The notes under the pieces: model-generated | What the model was told of the DNA's origin: nothing | The model's database searches: none | Seen by the model: the letters and a program-made list of their open reading frames with translations, nothing else | Made by a program: the position numbers and the translations under genes | Source of the DNA: Ignavibacteria bacterium | GTDB lineage: Bacteria > Bacteroidota > Ignavibacteria > Tepidaquicellales > Tepidaquicellaceae | Assembly: GCA_016710985.1 (NCBI GenBank) | Contig: JADJTX010000008.1 | Span: 1-64,000, forward strand | DNA length: 64,000 nucleotides | Direction of reading: 5' to 3' | Part shown: positions 48,621 through 57,706 of the stretch, in pieces | How positions within the stretch are numbered: position 1 is the first letter of the stretch | Layout: every line of letters begins with the position of its first letter

Positions 48621-49325
48621 TTGAAAACAAAAACGGGAATAATCTTAGGTTCGGGATTGAATAAATTTGCGGAAGAATTAGCTTCTCCGGAATTACTTTA
48701 CGAGGATAACAGCAGTTTTCACAAGCTGAAGGTCATTTCCGGTAAAATAAATGATGAGAATGTAGTGCTGTTCTCCGGAAGAAGGCATTTTTATGAAGGA
48801 TATTCTAATGATAAAATTTTAGAAAATGTGAACTTTGCAAAAGACCTCGGAGTGAACCGCCTTATAATTACAAATGCTGCCGGAGGAATCAATAAAAATT
48901 TTAAAGTATCAGATCTGATGCTGATCACGTCACATTATAATTTCCTTTCCTTTAATGTTAATTCAAGTGTACCGTCCCTGTATTCAAAAGATACGATAAG
49001 CAGTATAAGAGATTTAGCTATGGAAGAAAAAATTTCTCTTAAATACGGAAGTTACTGCTGCTTATCCGGTCCCTCGTATGAATCAAAATCCGAGATAAGA
49101 TTCCTGAATAAAATAGGCGTAGATGCAGTTGGCATGTCAACTGTTCCTGAGATACTCTATGCCAATAAACTCGGGATCAAAACGATAGCAATTTCCTGCA
49201 TTACAAATATGCTGTCCGAACAGGCAAGACACATTACGAATCACGAGGAAGTGATCGAAGCCGGAATAAAGTCATACGCTAATTTTTCCGGACTGCTGAA
49301 AAAAATAATTTTAAAAACTTTTTAA
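48621..49325 (+). CDS. purine nucleoside phosphorylase
   Basis: Phosphorolytic cleavage of purine nucleosides, for salvage. The 234-residue chain has the family blocks TGIILGSGLN (phosphate loop), SGRRHFYEGY, ITNAAGGI, GVDAVGMSTVPE and SCITNM. The Asn in the last block is the residue that selects 6-oxopurines such as guanosine and inosine. It starts with TTG at 48621; an in-frame stop at 48603 excludes an earlier start. Slightly short compared with the 270-residue norm, mainly at the N-terminus. TatD follows after 8 bp. An MTA phosphorylase is an alternative but less likely reading. Confidence 0.88.
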   Translation: MKTKTGIILGSGLNKFAEELASPELLYEDNSSFHKLKVISGKINDENVVLFSGRRHFYEGYSNDKILENVNFAKDLGVNRLIITNAAGGINKNFKVSDLMLITSHYNFLSFNVNSSVPSLYSKDTISSIRDLAMEEKISLKYGSYCCLSGPSYESKSEIRFLNKIGVDAVGMSTVPEILYANKLGIKTIAISCITNMLSEQARHITNHEEVIEAGIKSYANFSGLLKKIILKTF

Positions 49326-49333
49326 TCAATACT

Positions 49334-50134
49334 TTGATAACAGATACCCACGCTCATTTATATTTTCCCGAATGCATTTCAATCATAGATGAAATTCTTT
49401 CGAGAGCAAGGGATTCGGGTATCAGGAGAATAATAGTTCCGGCTGTTGATCTTGAAACATCTAAGGTAGCAATTGAATTGTCAGAAAAATATGAGATGAT
49501 CTACTGCGCCGTGGGAATACATCCGGGAGATGTGAACAAAGCTGAAATTAATGTTATAGATGAACTGAATAAACTGCTTGAGCGTGAGAAGGTTGTGGCT
49601 GTCGGTGAAACCGGTCTTGACTATTACTGGGACACATCTAATATTGAAAAGCAAAAGTCTTTCTTTAAGATTCAGATAGAGCTTGCAAAATCACATAAGC
49701 TTCCTGTCATTATACACACAAGAAATTCCGTAGATGATGCAGTGGAAATGATCAAAGAAAATTATGATAAAGACCTGAGAGGTCAGTTTCATTGTTTCAG
49801 CGGAAATAAGATTCAGCTGAATGCAATATTGTCAATGGATAATTTCTATGTTTCATACTGCGGAAACATTACATACAAAAATTATGCTGATATAGATGTT
49901 ATAAAAAAAACTCCTCAGGAAAGATTGCTGTCAGAAACTGACTCCCCTTTTCTTCCGCCTGTTCCTTACAGAGGAAAGAAAAATGAACCATCGTATATAA
50001 TTCATACTTTAGACAAAATTTCTGAAATAAAGGGAGCAAATACTGATGAGTTATTGAAAAGCATAAACAAAAATGTAGAATCGTTATTCTTTGATTTTCT
50101 ACCGACAAAAAGGAATACGGATAACGCGGATTGA
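49334..50134 (+). CDS. TatD-family DNase/metal hydrolase
   Basis: A 266-residue TIM-barrel metal hydrolase. Signatures: DTHAHLYF (first metal pair), AVGIHPGD, VGETGLDYYW, PVIIHTRN, QFHCFSG, and ETDSPFLPP near the end. TatD proteins are 3-prime exonucleases or deoxyribonucleases acting in DNA repair. It starts at TTG 49334. The last codons (RNTDNAD, stop) are supplied by the 195-bp dispersed repeat that begins at 50111, so the protein end has been changed by the insertion. Confidence 0.9.
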   Translation: MITDTHAHLYFPECISIIDEILSRARDSGIRRIIVPAVDLETSKVAIELSEKYEMIYCAVGIHPGDVNKAEINVIDELNKLLEREKVVAVGETGLDYYWDTSNIEKQKSFFKIQIELAKSHKLPVIIHTRNSVDDAVEMIKENYDKDLRGQFHCFSGNKIQLNAILSMDNFYVSYCGNITYKNYADIDVIKKTPQERLLSETDSPFLPPVPYRGKKNEPSYIIHTLDKISEIKGANTDELLKSINKNVESLFFDFLPTKRNTDNAD

Positions 50135-50296
50135 GCTGAAAAAGAACGGATTTTTTATTTGTTTTAAAAACATTCAATATGAATCTAACTTATTACTGTT
50201 ATTTTTGAGATTTTGATTTTTTAATTTCCCAATAAACTATCAGCGAATATCGGTAAAATCAGTATCATCCGTGTTCCAAAACAATCATCGTGCACA
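50111..50296 (+). repeat. dispersed 195-bp MITE-like element, copy D, overlapping tatD
   Basis: Starts inside tatD (GGAATACGGATAACGCGG) and ends ATCGTGCAC. Contains AACATTCAATATGAATC and ATCCGTGTTCC like the other copies. The tatD stop codon lies in this element. Confidence 0.8.
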
Positions 50297-50385
50297 GAAT
50301 TAGATTTTTAAATTTTAATTTAAGTGTTTATATTTTATAACTAAAAAATTATATTGCTGAAATTTAATTTTAAACTTAAAAAGCC

Positions 50386-50775
50386 ATGAGAGATTATTCA
50401 TTATTTCATTCAGATTCCGGAAGCGGTAATTATCCTCCCCCACCTCCGCCGCCAAGTTTTAATCCACCGCCACCGCCTGTTTCTCCAAACCCGGTAAATT
50501 CCGGCGGAAGCGCAAGTTCAAATGCAATAATAGCATTGGTACTTGGAATATTGTCATACATAGCCTGCGGACTTTTTGCAGCAATACCGGCTTGGATCAT
50601 TGGCAAAAAAGAAATTAATGAAATAAATGCAGGCAGGTCACCTGAAGCCGGGCTTACATTAGCTAAGATCGGCATGTGGCTTGGTATTGTAAATGTGATT
50701 CTTTCTATATTAGGTATAATTGTTGTCTCAATATTGTTTGCGCTTGGTATGTTAGGCAGTTTATTCAATCAGTAG
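50386..50775 (+). CDS. DUF4190 small membrane protein
   Basis: A 129-residue membrane protein with a proline-rich N-terminus (two runs of six or more prolines with Asn and Ser, residues 18-35) and a DUF4190 core of two membrane helices (NAIIALVLGILSYIACGLF; IGMWLGIVNVILSILG) with a conserved GKKEINEINAG loop. DUF4190 proteins are of unknown role; such proline-rich tails often contact other proteins. No close operon partner; dut follows. Confidence 0.85.
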   Translation: MRDYSLFHSDSGSGNYPPPPPPPSFNPPPPPVSPNPVNSGGSASSNAIIALVLGILSYIACGLFAAIPAWIIGKKEINEINAGRSPEAGLTLAKIGMWLGIVNVILSILGIIVVSILFALGMLGSLFNQ

Positions 50776-50901
50776 TTAATGTTGAAATATTGTTCTCCTG
50801 ACTAAAGCATTCAGAAATTAATGATGTTATTGATACCAATACAATAAACTTTTTTTCAAAGGTGGCTTAAAAATAAGTTGCCTTTTTTTATTCAATTCTT
50901 T

Positions 50902-51345
50902 TTGGAAATTACTTTTAAAAAATACAACCGTGAACTCCCGGTTGTCATCCCCGAGTACAAAACAGAAGGTTCAGCAGGACTTGATCTTTGTTCATCTTCC
51001 GAAGAACTTATCACGATCAAACATTTAGAAACAGGTTTGATACCTACAAATTTAATTTTAGAAATTTCTCCCGGATATGAAGGTCAGATAAGACCAAGAA
51101 GCGGACTTGCTTTGAAAAAGAGTGTTACTGTTTTGAATTCACCCGGAACAATTGATTCTGACTACAGAGGTGAAGTAAAAGTTCTGCTCATAAATTACGG
51201 CAAAGAAGATTTTGAAATTAACTTCGGCGACCGGATTGCACAACTGGTAATTGCTAAGTATGAAAAAGCTGTTTTGAACGAATCCGATCTGCTGTCTGAT
51301 ACAGTAAGGGGCGAAGGCGGATATGGAAGCACTGGTGTTAATTAA
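50902..51345 (+). CDS. dut: dUTP diphosphatase
   Basis: Hydrolyses dUTP to dUMP, keeping uracil out of DNA and feeding thymidylate synthesis. Five dUTPase motifs: GSAGLDLCSS, RPRSGLALK, NSPGTIDSDYRGE, NFGDRIAQLVI and the end RGEGGYGSTG. The 147-residue length is normal when it starts at TTG 50902 (MEITFKK); a longer frame from TTG 50878 adds a hydrophobic run that is not in the family. Frame intact. Confidence 0.93.
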   Translation: MEITFKKYNRELPVVIPEYKTEGSAGLDLCSSSEELITIKHLETGLIPTNLILEISPGYEGQIRPRSGLALKKSVTVLNSPGTIDSDYRGEVKVLLINYGKEDFEINFGDRIAQLVIAKYEKAVLNESDLLSDTVRGEGGYGSTGVN

Positions 51346-51424
51346 TAATTTCAAATTACAAATTTCGAATTACAGATTACAAATAATGGTTGGTAACATT
51401 AAATGCATTTAAAATTTAATAATG

Positions 51425-51510
51425 TACGACTCTGTTTTCAACTTAACAAACTCAACGAACATAAAGAACTTATAGAACTCAACGAACTTAATGAATCTTA
51501 CGAACTCAAA
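51425..51510. repeat. GAACTCAAC/GAACTTAAT-type repeat at rsmI 5-prime end
   Basis: Irregular 9-12 bp units (CAACGAACATAAAGAACTTATAG and relatives) of the same type as the array at 61683-62045. The frame upstream of rsmI is open through it and reads as Leu/Asn/Glu-rich peptide, which is not part of the RsmI family. Confidence 0.55.
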
Positions 51511-52188
51511 TTGACCGGCACACTCAACATCGTATCTACACCGATCGGAAATTATTCTGACATGACTCTGCGAGCTTTAAGGACGCTCAGTGAATCGGAC
51601 TATATAATCTGTGAAGAATATAAAGAAGCTTCAAGGCTGCTTAAATTTTTTGAGATTAATAAAGATTTGAAATCACTAAACGAGCATAATGAATCCGAGG
51701 AGAGTGAAGACATATTCCTGGATTTAGTTCAGGGAAAAAATATTTCTCTGATCTCTGATTGCGGTACTCCTGTGTTTTCTGATCCCGGAAGCATACTTTT
51801 AAAAAAGTGCATTCAGTCAAATATTAAACTTGAATTCATAAGCGGAGCAAATTCAGTACTGGCGTCAGTTGTGTTGTCCGGATTTGACATAAGCAGATTC
51901 TATTACTTTGGGTTCCTTTCACCAAAAGCAGATGTCCGTAAGACGGAATTATCAAAGTTAAAAATCTTAGATAAGGTAATTGTCTTAATGGATGCTCCTT
52001 ACAGGCTTAAAGCATTACTTAAAGACATTGCAGACGCATTCGATTCAAGAAGAATATTTGTTGCTTTCAACATTACAATGCCTGATGAGCAAAAATTCAG
52101 GGGAACTGCTTCCGGAATTCTTGATCAGATCGGCGAGGAAAATCTGAAAGGTGAATTTGTAATCATAATAGATAAATCAAATGGTTAA
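51511..52188 (+). CDS. rsmI: 16S rRNA 2-O-methyltransferase RsmI
   Basis: Methylates the ribose of C1402 in 16S rRNA. The tetrapyrrole-methylase fold is clear: TGTLNIVSTPIGNYSDMTLR, LRTLSESDYIICEE, LISDCGTPVFSDPG and FYYFGFLSPK. A frame open from 51403 adds 36 residues of repeat-derived peptide, so TTG 51511 is chosen. About 226 residues. An acidic repeat-like run (EHNESEESED) is present near residue 65, which is unusual. corA overlaps the end by 8 bp. Confidence 0.9.
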   Translation: MTGTLNIVSTPIGNYSDMTLRALRTLSESDYIICEEYKEASRLLKFFEINKDLKSLNEHNESEESEDIFLDLVQGKNISLISDCGTPVFSDPGSILLKKCIQSNIKLEFISGANSVLASVVLSGFDISRFYYFGFLSPKADVRKTELSKLKILDKVIVLMDAPYRLKALLKDIADAFDSRRIFVAFNITMPDEQKFRGTASGILDQIGEENLKGEFVIIIDKSNG

Positions 52189-53168
52189 CATTGTTAAATA
52201 CAGTCAGGAAATAGGAATACAATACATTACCCCAGAGGAATTGCAAAAATGGGATTATGAATGTAAGGAAAATCTATGGATAGATATGTATGACGCTTCG
52301 AAAGAAGAAAGTGAAAGAATCCTGATAGGAGCATTTGATTTTCACCCGCTTGCTGTAGAAGATTCCTTAAAATATTTAAAAGATGACGGCGTTCATCATC
52401 CTAAAATTGATGACTTTGATAAATACCTTTTTATTGTATTCAATGGCCTTAAGGAAGAGGAAAAAACTTTTAAATATAATTTGTATTCACTCAGCTGCTT
52501 TCTCGGACATAATTTTCTTATTACCATTCACAATGAATCTCCAAAAAACACGATCACTAATAATCTCAATGCAATTCTGAATGTGCGTTCTTTCAGTAAA
52601 GGTCCCGATTATATTCTTAATCTGATATTAGACGAGATCGTTGACAGGTATTATCCTATTCTTGACAGTTTCGAAACCGAAATAGATGATGTAGAGCAGG
52701 ATCTTTTTTGAAGGCACCCCGGGAAACACTACGTTACAGAGGATATTGAATCTGAAAAAAGAACTTATAAAGCTCAGAAGAATTTCATCTTATCAGAAAG
52801 AAGTACTGTTTAAGCTGACCAGAGGAGACTCCGAAATTATTTCACTGGAAGAATCAGTTTATTACAGAAATGTCTACGACCATCTTGTAAGAGTTGCAGA
52901 TACTACGGAATCGTACAGGGACTATGTCGCCGGAATGCTTGATTCTTATTTATCAATTGTAAATAATAAGATGAACGAAGTAATGAAGTTTCTGACAATC
53001 ATTGCAACCATCATACTTCCCATGACACTGATATCAGGAATATTCGGAATGAATTTTCTTTACATTCCCTTCCTTCACAGTGATTTCGGATTTTGGGTAG
53101 CAATGATTTCCATGTTTATCATCGCATTAGTCATGCTTTCATGGTTCAGACATAAGAAATGGATCTGA
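52181..53168 (+). CDS. corA: CorA-type magnesium/cobalt transporter (one frameshift)
   Basis: About 329 residues. The long cytoplasmic N-terminal domain (HPLAVEDSLKY, DDGVHHPKIDDFDKYLF) and the two C-terminal membrane spans with the signature loop GMNF (LISGIFGMNFLYIPF) are present. CorA pentamers carry Mg or Co inward. The frame breaks at about 52705: after DDVEQDLF there are six T's where five restore EGTPGNTTLQRILNL. The reading then runs to the end at 53168. Overlaps rsmI by 8 bp. Confidence 0.9.
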
Positions 53169-53249
53169 TTCAATTTGCAATTATCAATTATCAATGTTCA
53201 ATGATCAATTAAACCCAAATTGTTCAATAGAATTTTAAAAAGTATTTAA

Positions 53250-53328
53250 ACGCAAAGTACGCAAAGATCGCTAAGAATTTTTTTCTTACAACCCTGATTT
53301 TTTATAAAACCTTTGTGTCTTAGTTCAT
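53250..53328. repeat. palindrome-type repeat with CGCAAAGTACGCAAAGATCGC
   Basis: Left arm ACGCAAAGTACGCAAAG and right arm CCTTTGTGTCTTAG share the vocabulary of the elements at 1.5-1.9 kb, 45.1 kb and 57.8 kb. It ends just before the truncated GloVer repeat gene. Confidence 0.45.
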
Positions 53329-53340
53329 TGAGGTAAAAAA

Positions 53341-54382
53341 ATGTTTTTAAATGAACAATCTGGCAAAGGTGTTATTTTCAAAATGGATAATACAGGTAAA
53401 GATTACAAAGTAGTTTATAATTTTGAAGATGGAGCTGATAACGGTTTAGGAAAAGAATCTCACCATGATGCTATGCTTTATTATAATAATTCTCTTTACG
53501 GTGCGGCATTATTCGGAGGAATAAAAAACAGCGGGGTCATATTTAAAATAAATCCGGACGGGACAGGATACTCGCCTATTCATATTTTTAAAGAAGGACC
53601 GGACGACGGTTCACAGCCGCACAGCGGAGTCATCGCTGTTGATAATGTTTTCTACGGCATGACTGCAGAAGGCGGAAGCGGAGGGAAAGGAACATTATAC
53701 AGAATGAATACAGACGGTTCGGATTTTGCAGTCCTGTATTCTTTTTTAAAAGAAACCGGCCATAACGGACACGGAAGACTGACTTTAGGAAGCAGCGGAA
53801 AAACTCTTTTCGGAATCACGAAGTCAGGAGGTGCCGATGACCTTGGCGTCATATTCAGTTATGACCTGCCCGACTCAACCTACAAAGTATTACATACATT
53901 TCAGAAAGGATCTGACAACGGGAATACAACTGAGCATGGGTTTTTAACAAGAGAAGGCGGTACATTATTCGGAATGACAAAATCCGGAGGCGCAAAAGGA
54001 TAAAGGTATAATTTATTCTATAAATGAAGACGGTTCAAATTTTAAGATCCTGCATTCATTTGATACAACACCTAAAGACGGCAAATCCCCTTTCGGTTCA
54101 CTTCAGCTTTCAAACGGGTCGCTTTATGGTACAACTCAGGACGGCGGCGAATTTGATCAGGGAACAATTTTCAAAATAAAAACAGACGGGTCTCAATATG
54201 AGATCATACATTCGTATGATACAGAAACCTCAGGTAAGAGTCCGATTGATAATGTAATAATCAGCGCAGACGGTACTGAGCTTTACTCGTACGGACAGGA
54301 AGGCGGAGAACATGATGAAACAGGAAAAAAAGAATACGGGACAATAATTAAAATAAGCACCACGGGTTCTTCGAAGAAATGA
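53341..54382 (+). pseudogene. GloVer-type repeat protein, 5-prime truncated and frameshifted
   Basis: A tandem neighbour of the next gene: repeats of the type GVIFKINPDGTGYSPIHIF and GTLYRMNTDGSDFAVLYSF (the choice-of-anchor GloVer repeat, TIGR03803-like, a beta-propeller). It lacks the N-terminal 80 residues of the paralogue, including the signal peptide and lipobox; the coding part begins at MFLNEQSGKG right after the repeat at 53250-53328. A one-base shift near 54000 (one G too many in AAAAGGATAAAGG) then splits it; rejoined, it runs to SKK and a stop at 54382. Likely a pseudogene copy, though the frameshift alone could be a sequencing error. Confidence 0.75.
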
Positions 54383-54439
54383 TCTGATGGATACGTATTA
54401 TCGTTATCATATTAAAATTAATAATCCCCTATACATTGC

Positions 54440-55702
54440 ATGAACAAACATTTACTTAAATTCCTGAAAGCCATTTCGCTGTGTTTCTGTTTCATCCTTT
54501 TTGTAAGTCTTCAGTCCTGCAAGGCGCAGAAGGAGAAAGAGAAAGACAAGGATAAACATCACGATAGTGATAAAGACAAAGCAACTACTCTTCATTCATT
54601 CAACGGCACTGACGGAGATACTCCGAAAGGCACACTTACCCTGGTGAATGATGTCCTGTACGGATTTACTTCTGCAGGAGGTGCAAATAATAAAGGAGTC
54701 ATACTAAGAATTGACAACACCGGAAATAATTTCAGTGTGATGTATAATTTCACGGACGGCGAGCAGAATGGTCTGGGAAATGAACCTCATCACGACGCTA
54801 TGTTTTATTATGATAATGTTCTTTACGGAGTTGCTTGCTACGGAGGGAAAGATAACAATGGAGTTATATTTAAGATCAATCCTGACGGAACAGGATACTC
54901 GCCTGTGCATATTTTTACCGGAGGAACAGATGACGGTGCGCATCCGAGAAGCTGTGTAATTGTTAAAGATAATGTATTCTACGGAGCTACTCCCGAAGGA
55001 GGAAAGGAAGGAAGAGGAGTAATTTACAAAATGAATCCCGACGGATCGGGATTCAAGGTTCTCTATTCATTCGCCAAATCTTCAGGCCATAATCCACATT
55101 GCAGGCTAGTACTCGGAAGTGACGGACAGACTGTATATGGTATGACCAAATCCGGCGGTACCGGAGGAGTTGGCGTTGTATTTGGATTTAATATTACAAA
55201 TTCAGCTTACAGTGTAGTTCATAATTTTCAGAAAGGCAATGACAACAGTTACACTCCCGAACACGGATTTATAACACGCAATAATAACACACTCTATGGA
55301 TTGACACACTATGGAGGAGCTAATGATAAAGGCACTATATTTTCTGTAAATGAAGACAGTTCAGGTTACAGGATACTTCATCCATTCGGCTCAGATCCCG
55401 GGGACGGATATTCTCCCTACGGATCATTGCAATTATCAAACAGCTTTTTGTACGGAACGACACAGGAAGGCGGTAAAAATAACCGCGGGACAATTTTTAA
55501 GATCGGAACGGATGGTAATAATTATGAAACAATATTCTCTTTTGATAAGCCGACAACCGGTGAATACCCTATTGATAATGTAACTATCAGCGCTGACGGA
55601 AATACTCTTTACTGTTTCGGGCAGGAAGGCGGTGCAAATGCACAGACGGGTGCAAAAAAATTCGGAACGATCATAAAGCTGGATTTAACCGGAATTAAAT
55701 AG
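54440..55702 (+). CDS. GloVer-repeat lipoprotein
   Basis: A 420-residue lipoprotein. The signal peptide ends in lipobox LQSC (Cys27). A charged KEKEKDKDKHHDSDKDKA linker follows, then eight or so repeats of about 45 residues with GVIFKINPDGTGYSPVHIF and GTIFKIGTDGNNYETIFSF: the GloVer-type propeller (choice-of-anchor tandem repeat). Such proteins are surface-bound propellers of unknown ligand. The intact frame contrasts with the truncated copy just upstream. Confidence 0.8.
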   Translation: MNKHLLKFLKAISLCFCFILFVSLQSCKAQKEKEKDKDKHHDSDKDKATTLHSFNGTDGDTPKGTLTLVNDVLYGFTSAGGANNKGVILRIDNTGNNFSVMYNFTDGEQNGLGNEPHHDAMFYYDNVLYGVACYGGKDNNGVIFKINPDGTGYSPVHIFTGGTDDGAHPRSCVIVKDNVFYGATPEGGKEGRGVIYKMNPDGSGFKVLYSFAKSSGHNPHCRLVLGSDGQTVYGMTKSGGTGGVGVVFGFNITNSAYSVVHNFQKGNDNSYTPEHGFITRNNNTLYGLTHYGGANDKGTIFSVNEDSSGYRILHPFGSDPGDGYSPYGSLQLSNSFLYGTTQEGGKNNRGTIFKIGTDGNNYETIFSFDKPTTGEYPIDNVTISADGNTLYCFGQEGGANAQTGAKKFGTIIKLDLTGIK

Positions 55703-55842
55703 TTAACTTAAGCAATAGTTCCCTTTAAGACTGAGACAAAGAGTTACCGAAGATATCAGCTGACGAAAGAGCGTGCTGACAATTTCGGAAGAATTTGAAG
55801 AGCAACAATTTGTAAGAAATATTAATCAATAATAATTCCTGT

Positions 55843-56523
55843 ATGGGCAGATTTAAGAAGTATTTTATGTTTTGGACTGATGACAAGGGAGTATTGTTTT
55901 TATTGATCTCTATAACAATCCTCATTTTCATTGTATATCCTCTCATAGGCAACAGTGAGCTAAGCTCTTTCATAACAAATTTTTTTGTGATAGTAATATT
56001 GGTTTCCGGATTAATGTCAGTTGACATGAAACCGGCTTCCAAAAAAATATTGATTTTTTCCATTGTGCTGATCGTGATTGTTAGCAAATTAGGTGAGATG
56101 TATGAGCAAAATTTCATTACACATCTTCACATATTTACACGAATCTCATTTTTGTGGATCATCATTGTATTAATTTTCATTAAAGTTTTCAGCAACACAC
56201 CAAAAACCTTCTTTTACAGAATTGCCGGCTCATTGACTATATATCTTTTGATCGGATTCATATGGGCAAACATGTATTATATTTTTTACCTGATCAGCCC
56301 TGATTCATTTCATTTTGAAGTTCCGATAGACCCGGATGTCAATGTATTATATAATTTTATTTATTTCAGCTTTGTAAGTTTAACAACTTTAGGACTGGGA
56401 GACATCATTCCGTTGCATCCGATGTTAAAATCACTTGTTATAATGGAATCGACCATCGGTCCGCTTTATCTGGCAGTCCTTATCGGAAGACTTGTCTCAA
56501 AACGTACTACACCTCAGAATTAA
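55843..56523 (+). CDS. potassium-channel-like protein with GLGD filter
   Basis: A 226-residue membrane protein with about six hydrophobic segments and a pore-loop near the end. The selectivity-filter block is FVSLTTLGLGDIIP (residues 177-190): TTLGLGD instead of the usual TVGYGD, with Leu in place of Tyr. The last helix follows (LYLAVLIGRLVSKR). Ion_trans_2-type channel. The leucine is unusual and may change ion selectivity or be a common variant of this bacterial subgroup; no cytoplasmic RCK/TrkA domain is attached. Confidence 0.8.
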   Translation: MGRFKKYFMFWTDDKGVLFLLISITILIFIVYPLIGNSELSSFITNFFVIVILVSGLMSVDMKPASKKILIFSIVLIVIVSKLGEMYEQNFITHLHIFTRISFLWIIIVLIFIKVFSNTPKTFFYRIAGSLTIYLLIGFIWANMYYIFYLISPDSFHFEVPIDPDVNVLYNFIYFSFVSLTTLGLGDIIPLHPMLKSLVIMESTIGPLYLAVLIGRLVSKRTTPQN

Positions 56524-56654
56524 TTTTCATTATTCAGACTGGTTAAAATTTAATTTACCACAAAAAAATATTTTTTAACACAAAAATCTCTGAGTTGTAA
56601 CCGTCAAGCTGCCATTCAAAACTAACTACCGGACATTTTTTAGTGTCAATCTTC

Positions 56655-56720
56655 AAATCTTAAATCTTATGAATCTTATAAATCTTATGAATCTTACAAA
56701 TCTTATGAATCTTATAAATC
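56655..56720. repeat. 9-bp tandem repeat (ATGAATCTT), reverse of the 48.5-kb array
   Basis: ATCTTATGA / ATCTTATAA / ATCTTACAA units, seven or so copies, just after the stop of the aminotransferase gene (minus strand). The unit is the reverse complement of AAGATTCAT at 48503-48600. Confidence 0.6.
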
Positions 56721-57619
56721 TCAGAAAACCTCTCCTTCAGTCTCCGTCAGTTTCTTAAACTTATCATGCATTCTGCTGAGAACTTTTGAATTGCTTTTAT
56801 TCTCAATCAGACGGCCGTCTATCTCTGTCACCGGTGTCAGCTCTCCCATCGTTCCTGTCGTAAATACTTCATCAGCATTATAAAATTCAGATACAGAAAT
56901 ATTTCTTTCCTTACAATTAATTTTTAACTCCTTTGCAATATTAATCACAATCGCTCTTGTAATCCTGGCAAACATGAATCAGCATTTGGTGTCAACAGCT
57001 CACTTTTCTTTACCATAAATATATTGGTCGCATTTGTTTCAGAAACAAAACCATTCCCGTCCAGCATTAAGGCATCATCGGCATTACAAAGATTTGCTTC
57101 GATCTTAGCAAGTATGTTATTTATTAAATTATTGTGATGGATCTTTGAATCAAGATTTTGAGGAGAGTTACGTCTTATGTGTGAAGTAATTAATTTACTT
57201 CCCGATTGATTGTCATAGACAGGTTTCTTCCATTCGGCAAGTACAATAAGGCACGAACCTTTCTGATTCAACCGCGGGTTCATTCCGGACGTGATCTTCT
57301 CCCCTCTCGTCAGAGTAAGACGAATATGAGATTCATCACGCATTCCGTTAGCGTTGAGTGTTTGTACAACTGCATCGCGGATGTATTCTTTTGACGGTAT
57401 GTCAGCAAACATCAGAGTCTTTGCGGATTCCTGAAGACGGTTTACGTGCTGATCAAAACAGAATATTCTCCCGTTATAAATTCTTAATCCTTCCCACACC
57501 GCATCACCACCCTGCACTGAGCTGTCGAATACGGAGACCTTTGCTTCATCGCGGTGATAAAGTTTCCCGCCAATGAAAACTTTAATGTCTGTGTTTCTTT
57601 CATCAAATGTTTGCTGCAT
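56721..57619 (-). CDS. class IV aminotransferase (branched-chain or D-amino-acid type, one frameshift)
   Basis: About 299 residues once joined. PLP-fold type IV: GGDAVWEGLRIYNGRIFCFD, the lysine block DSKIHHNNLI, and VSETNATNIF. The frame breaks at about 56965 (CLPG then a stop); one A more in GGATT gives CLPGITRAIVINIAKEL and TTGTMGELTPV, the normal end. Branched-chain aminotransferase (IlvE) and D-amino-acid aminotransferase share this fold; the EGLRIY block and the TTGTMGELTPV block lean to the IlvE group, but the substrate is not certain. Confidence 0.82.
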
Positions 57620-57706
57620 AGTATTATTTTTTAGAAGTGCTAAAGTGAAGTTTATTTATTTAATTTTCAATTGAATAATTTTCATTTGACGGTTTAGATC
57701 CCATAG

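Noticed and set aside
52690..52750. Programmed frameshift in corA
   Set aside because: There is a simple one-T excess in a homopolymer, and similar breaks occur across the window; no slippery heptamer with downstream structure is seen.
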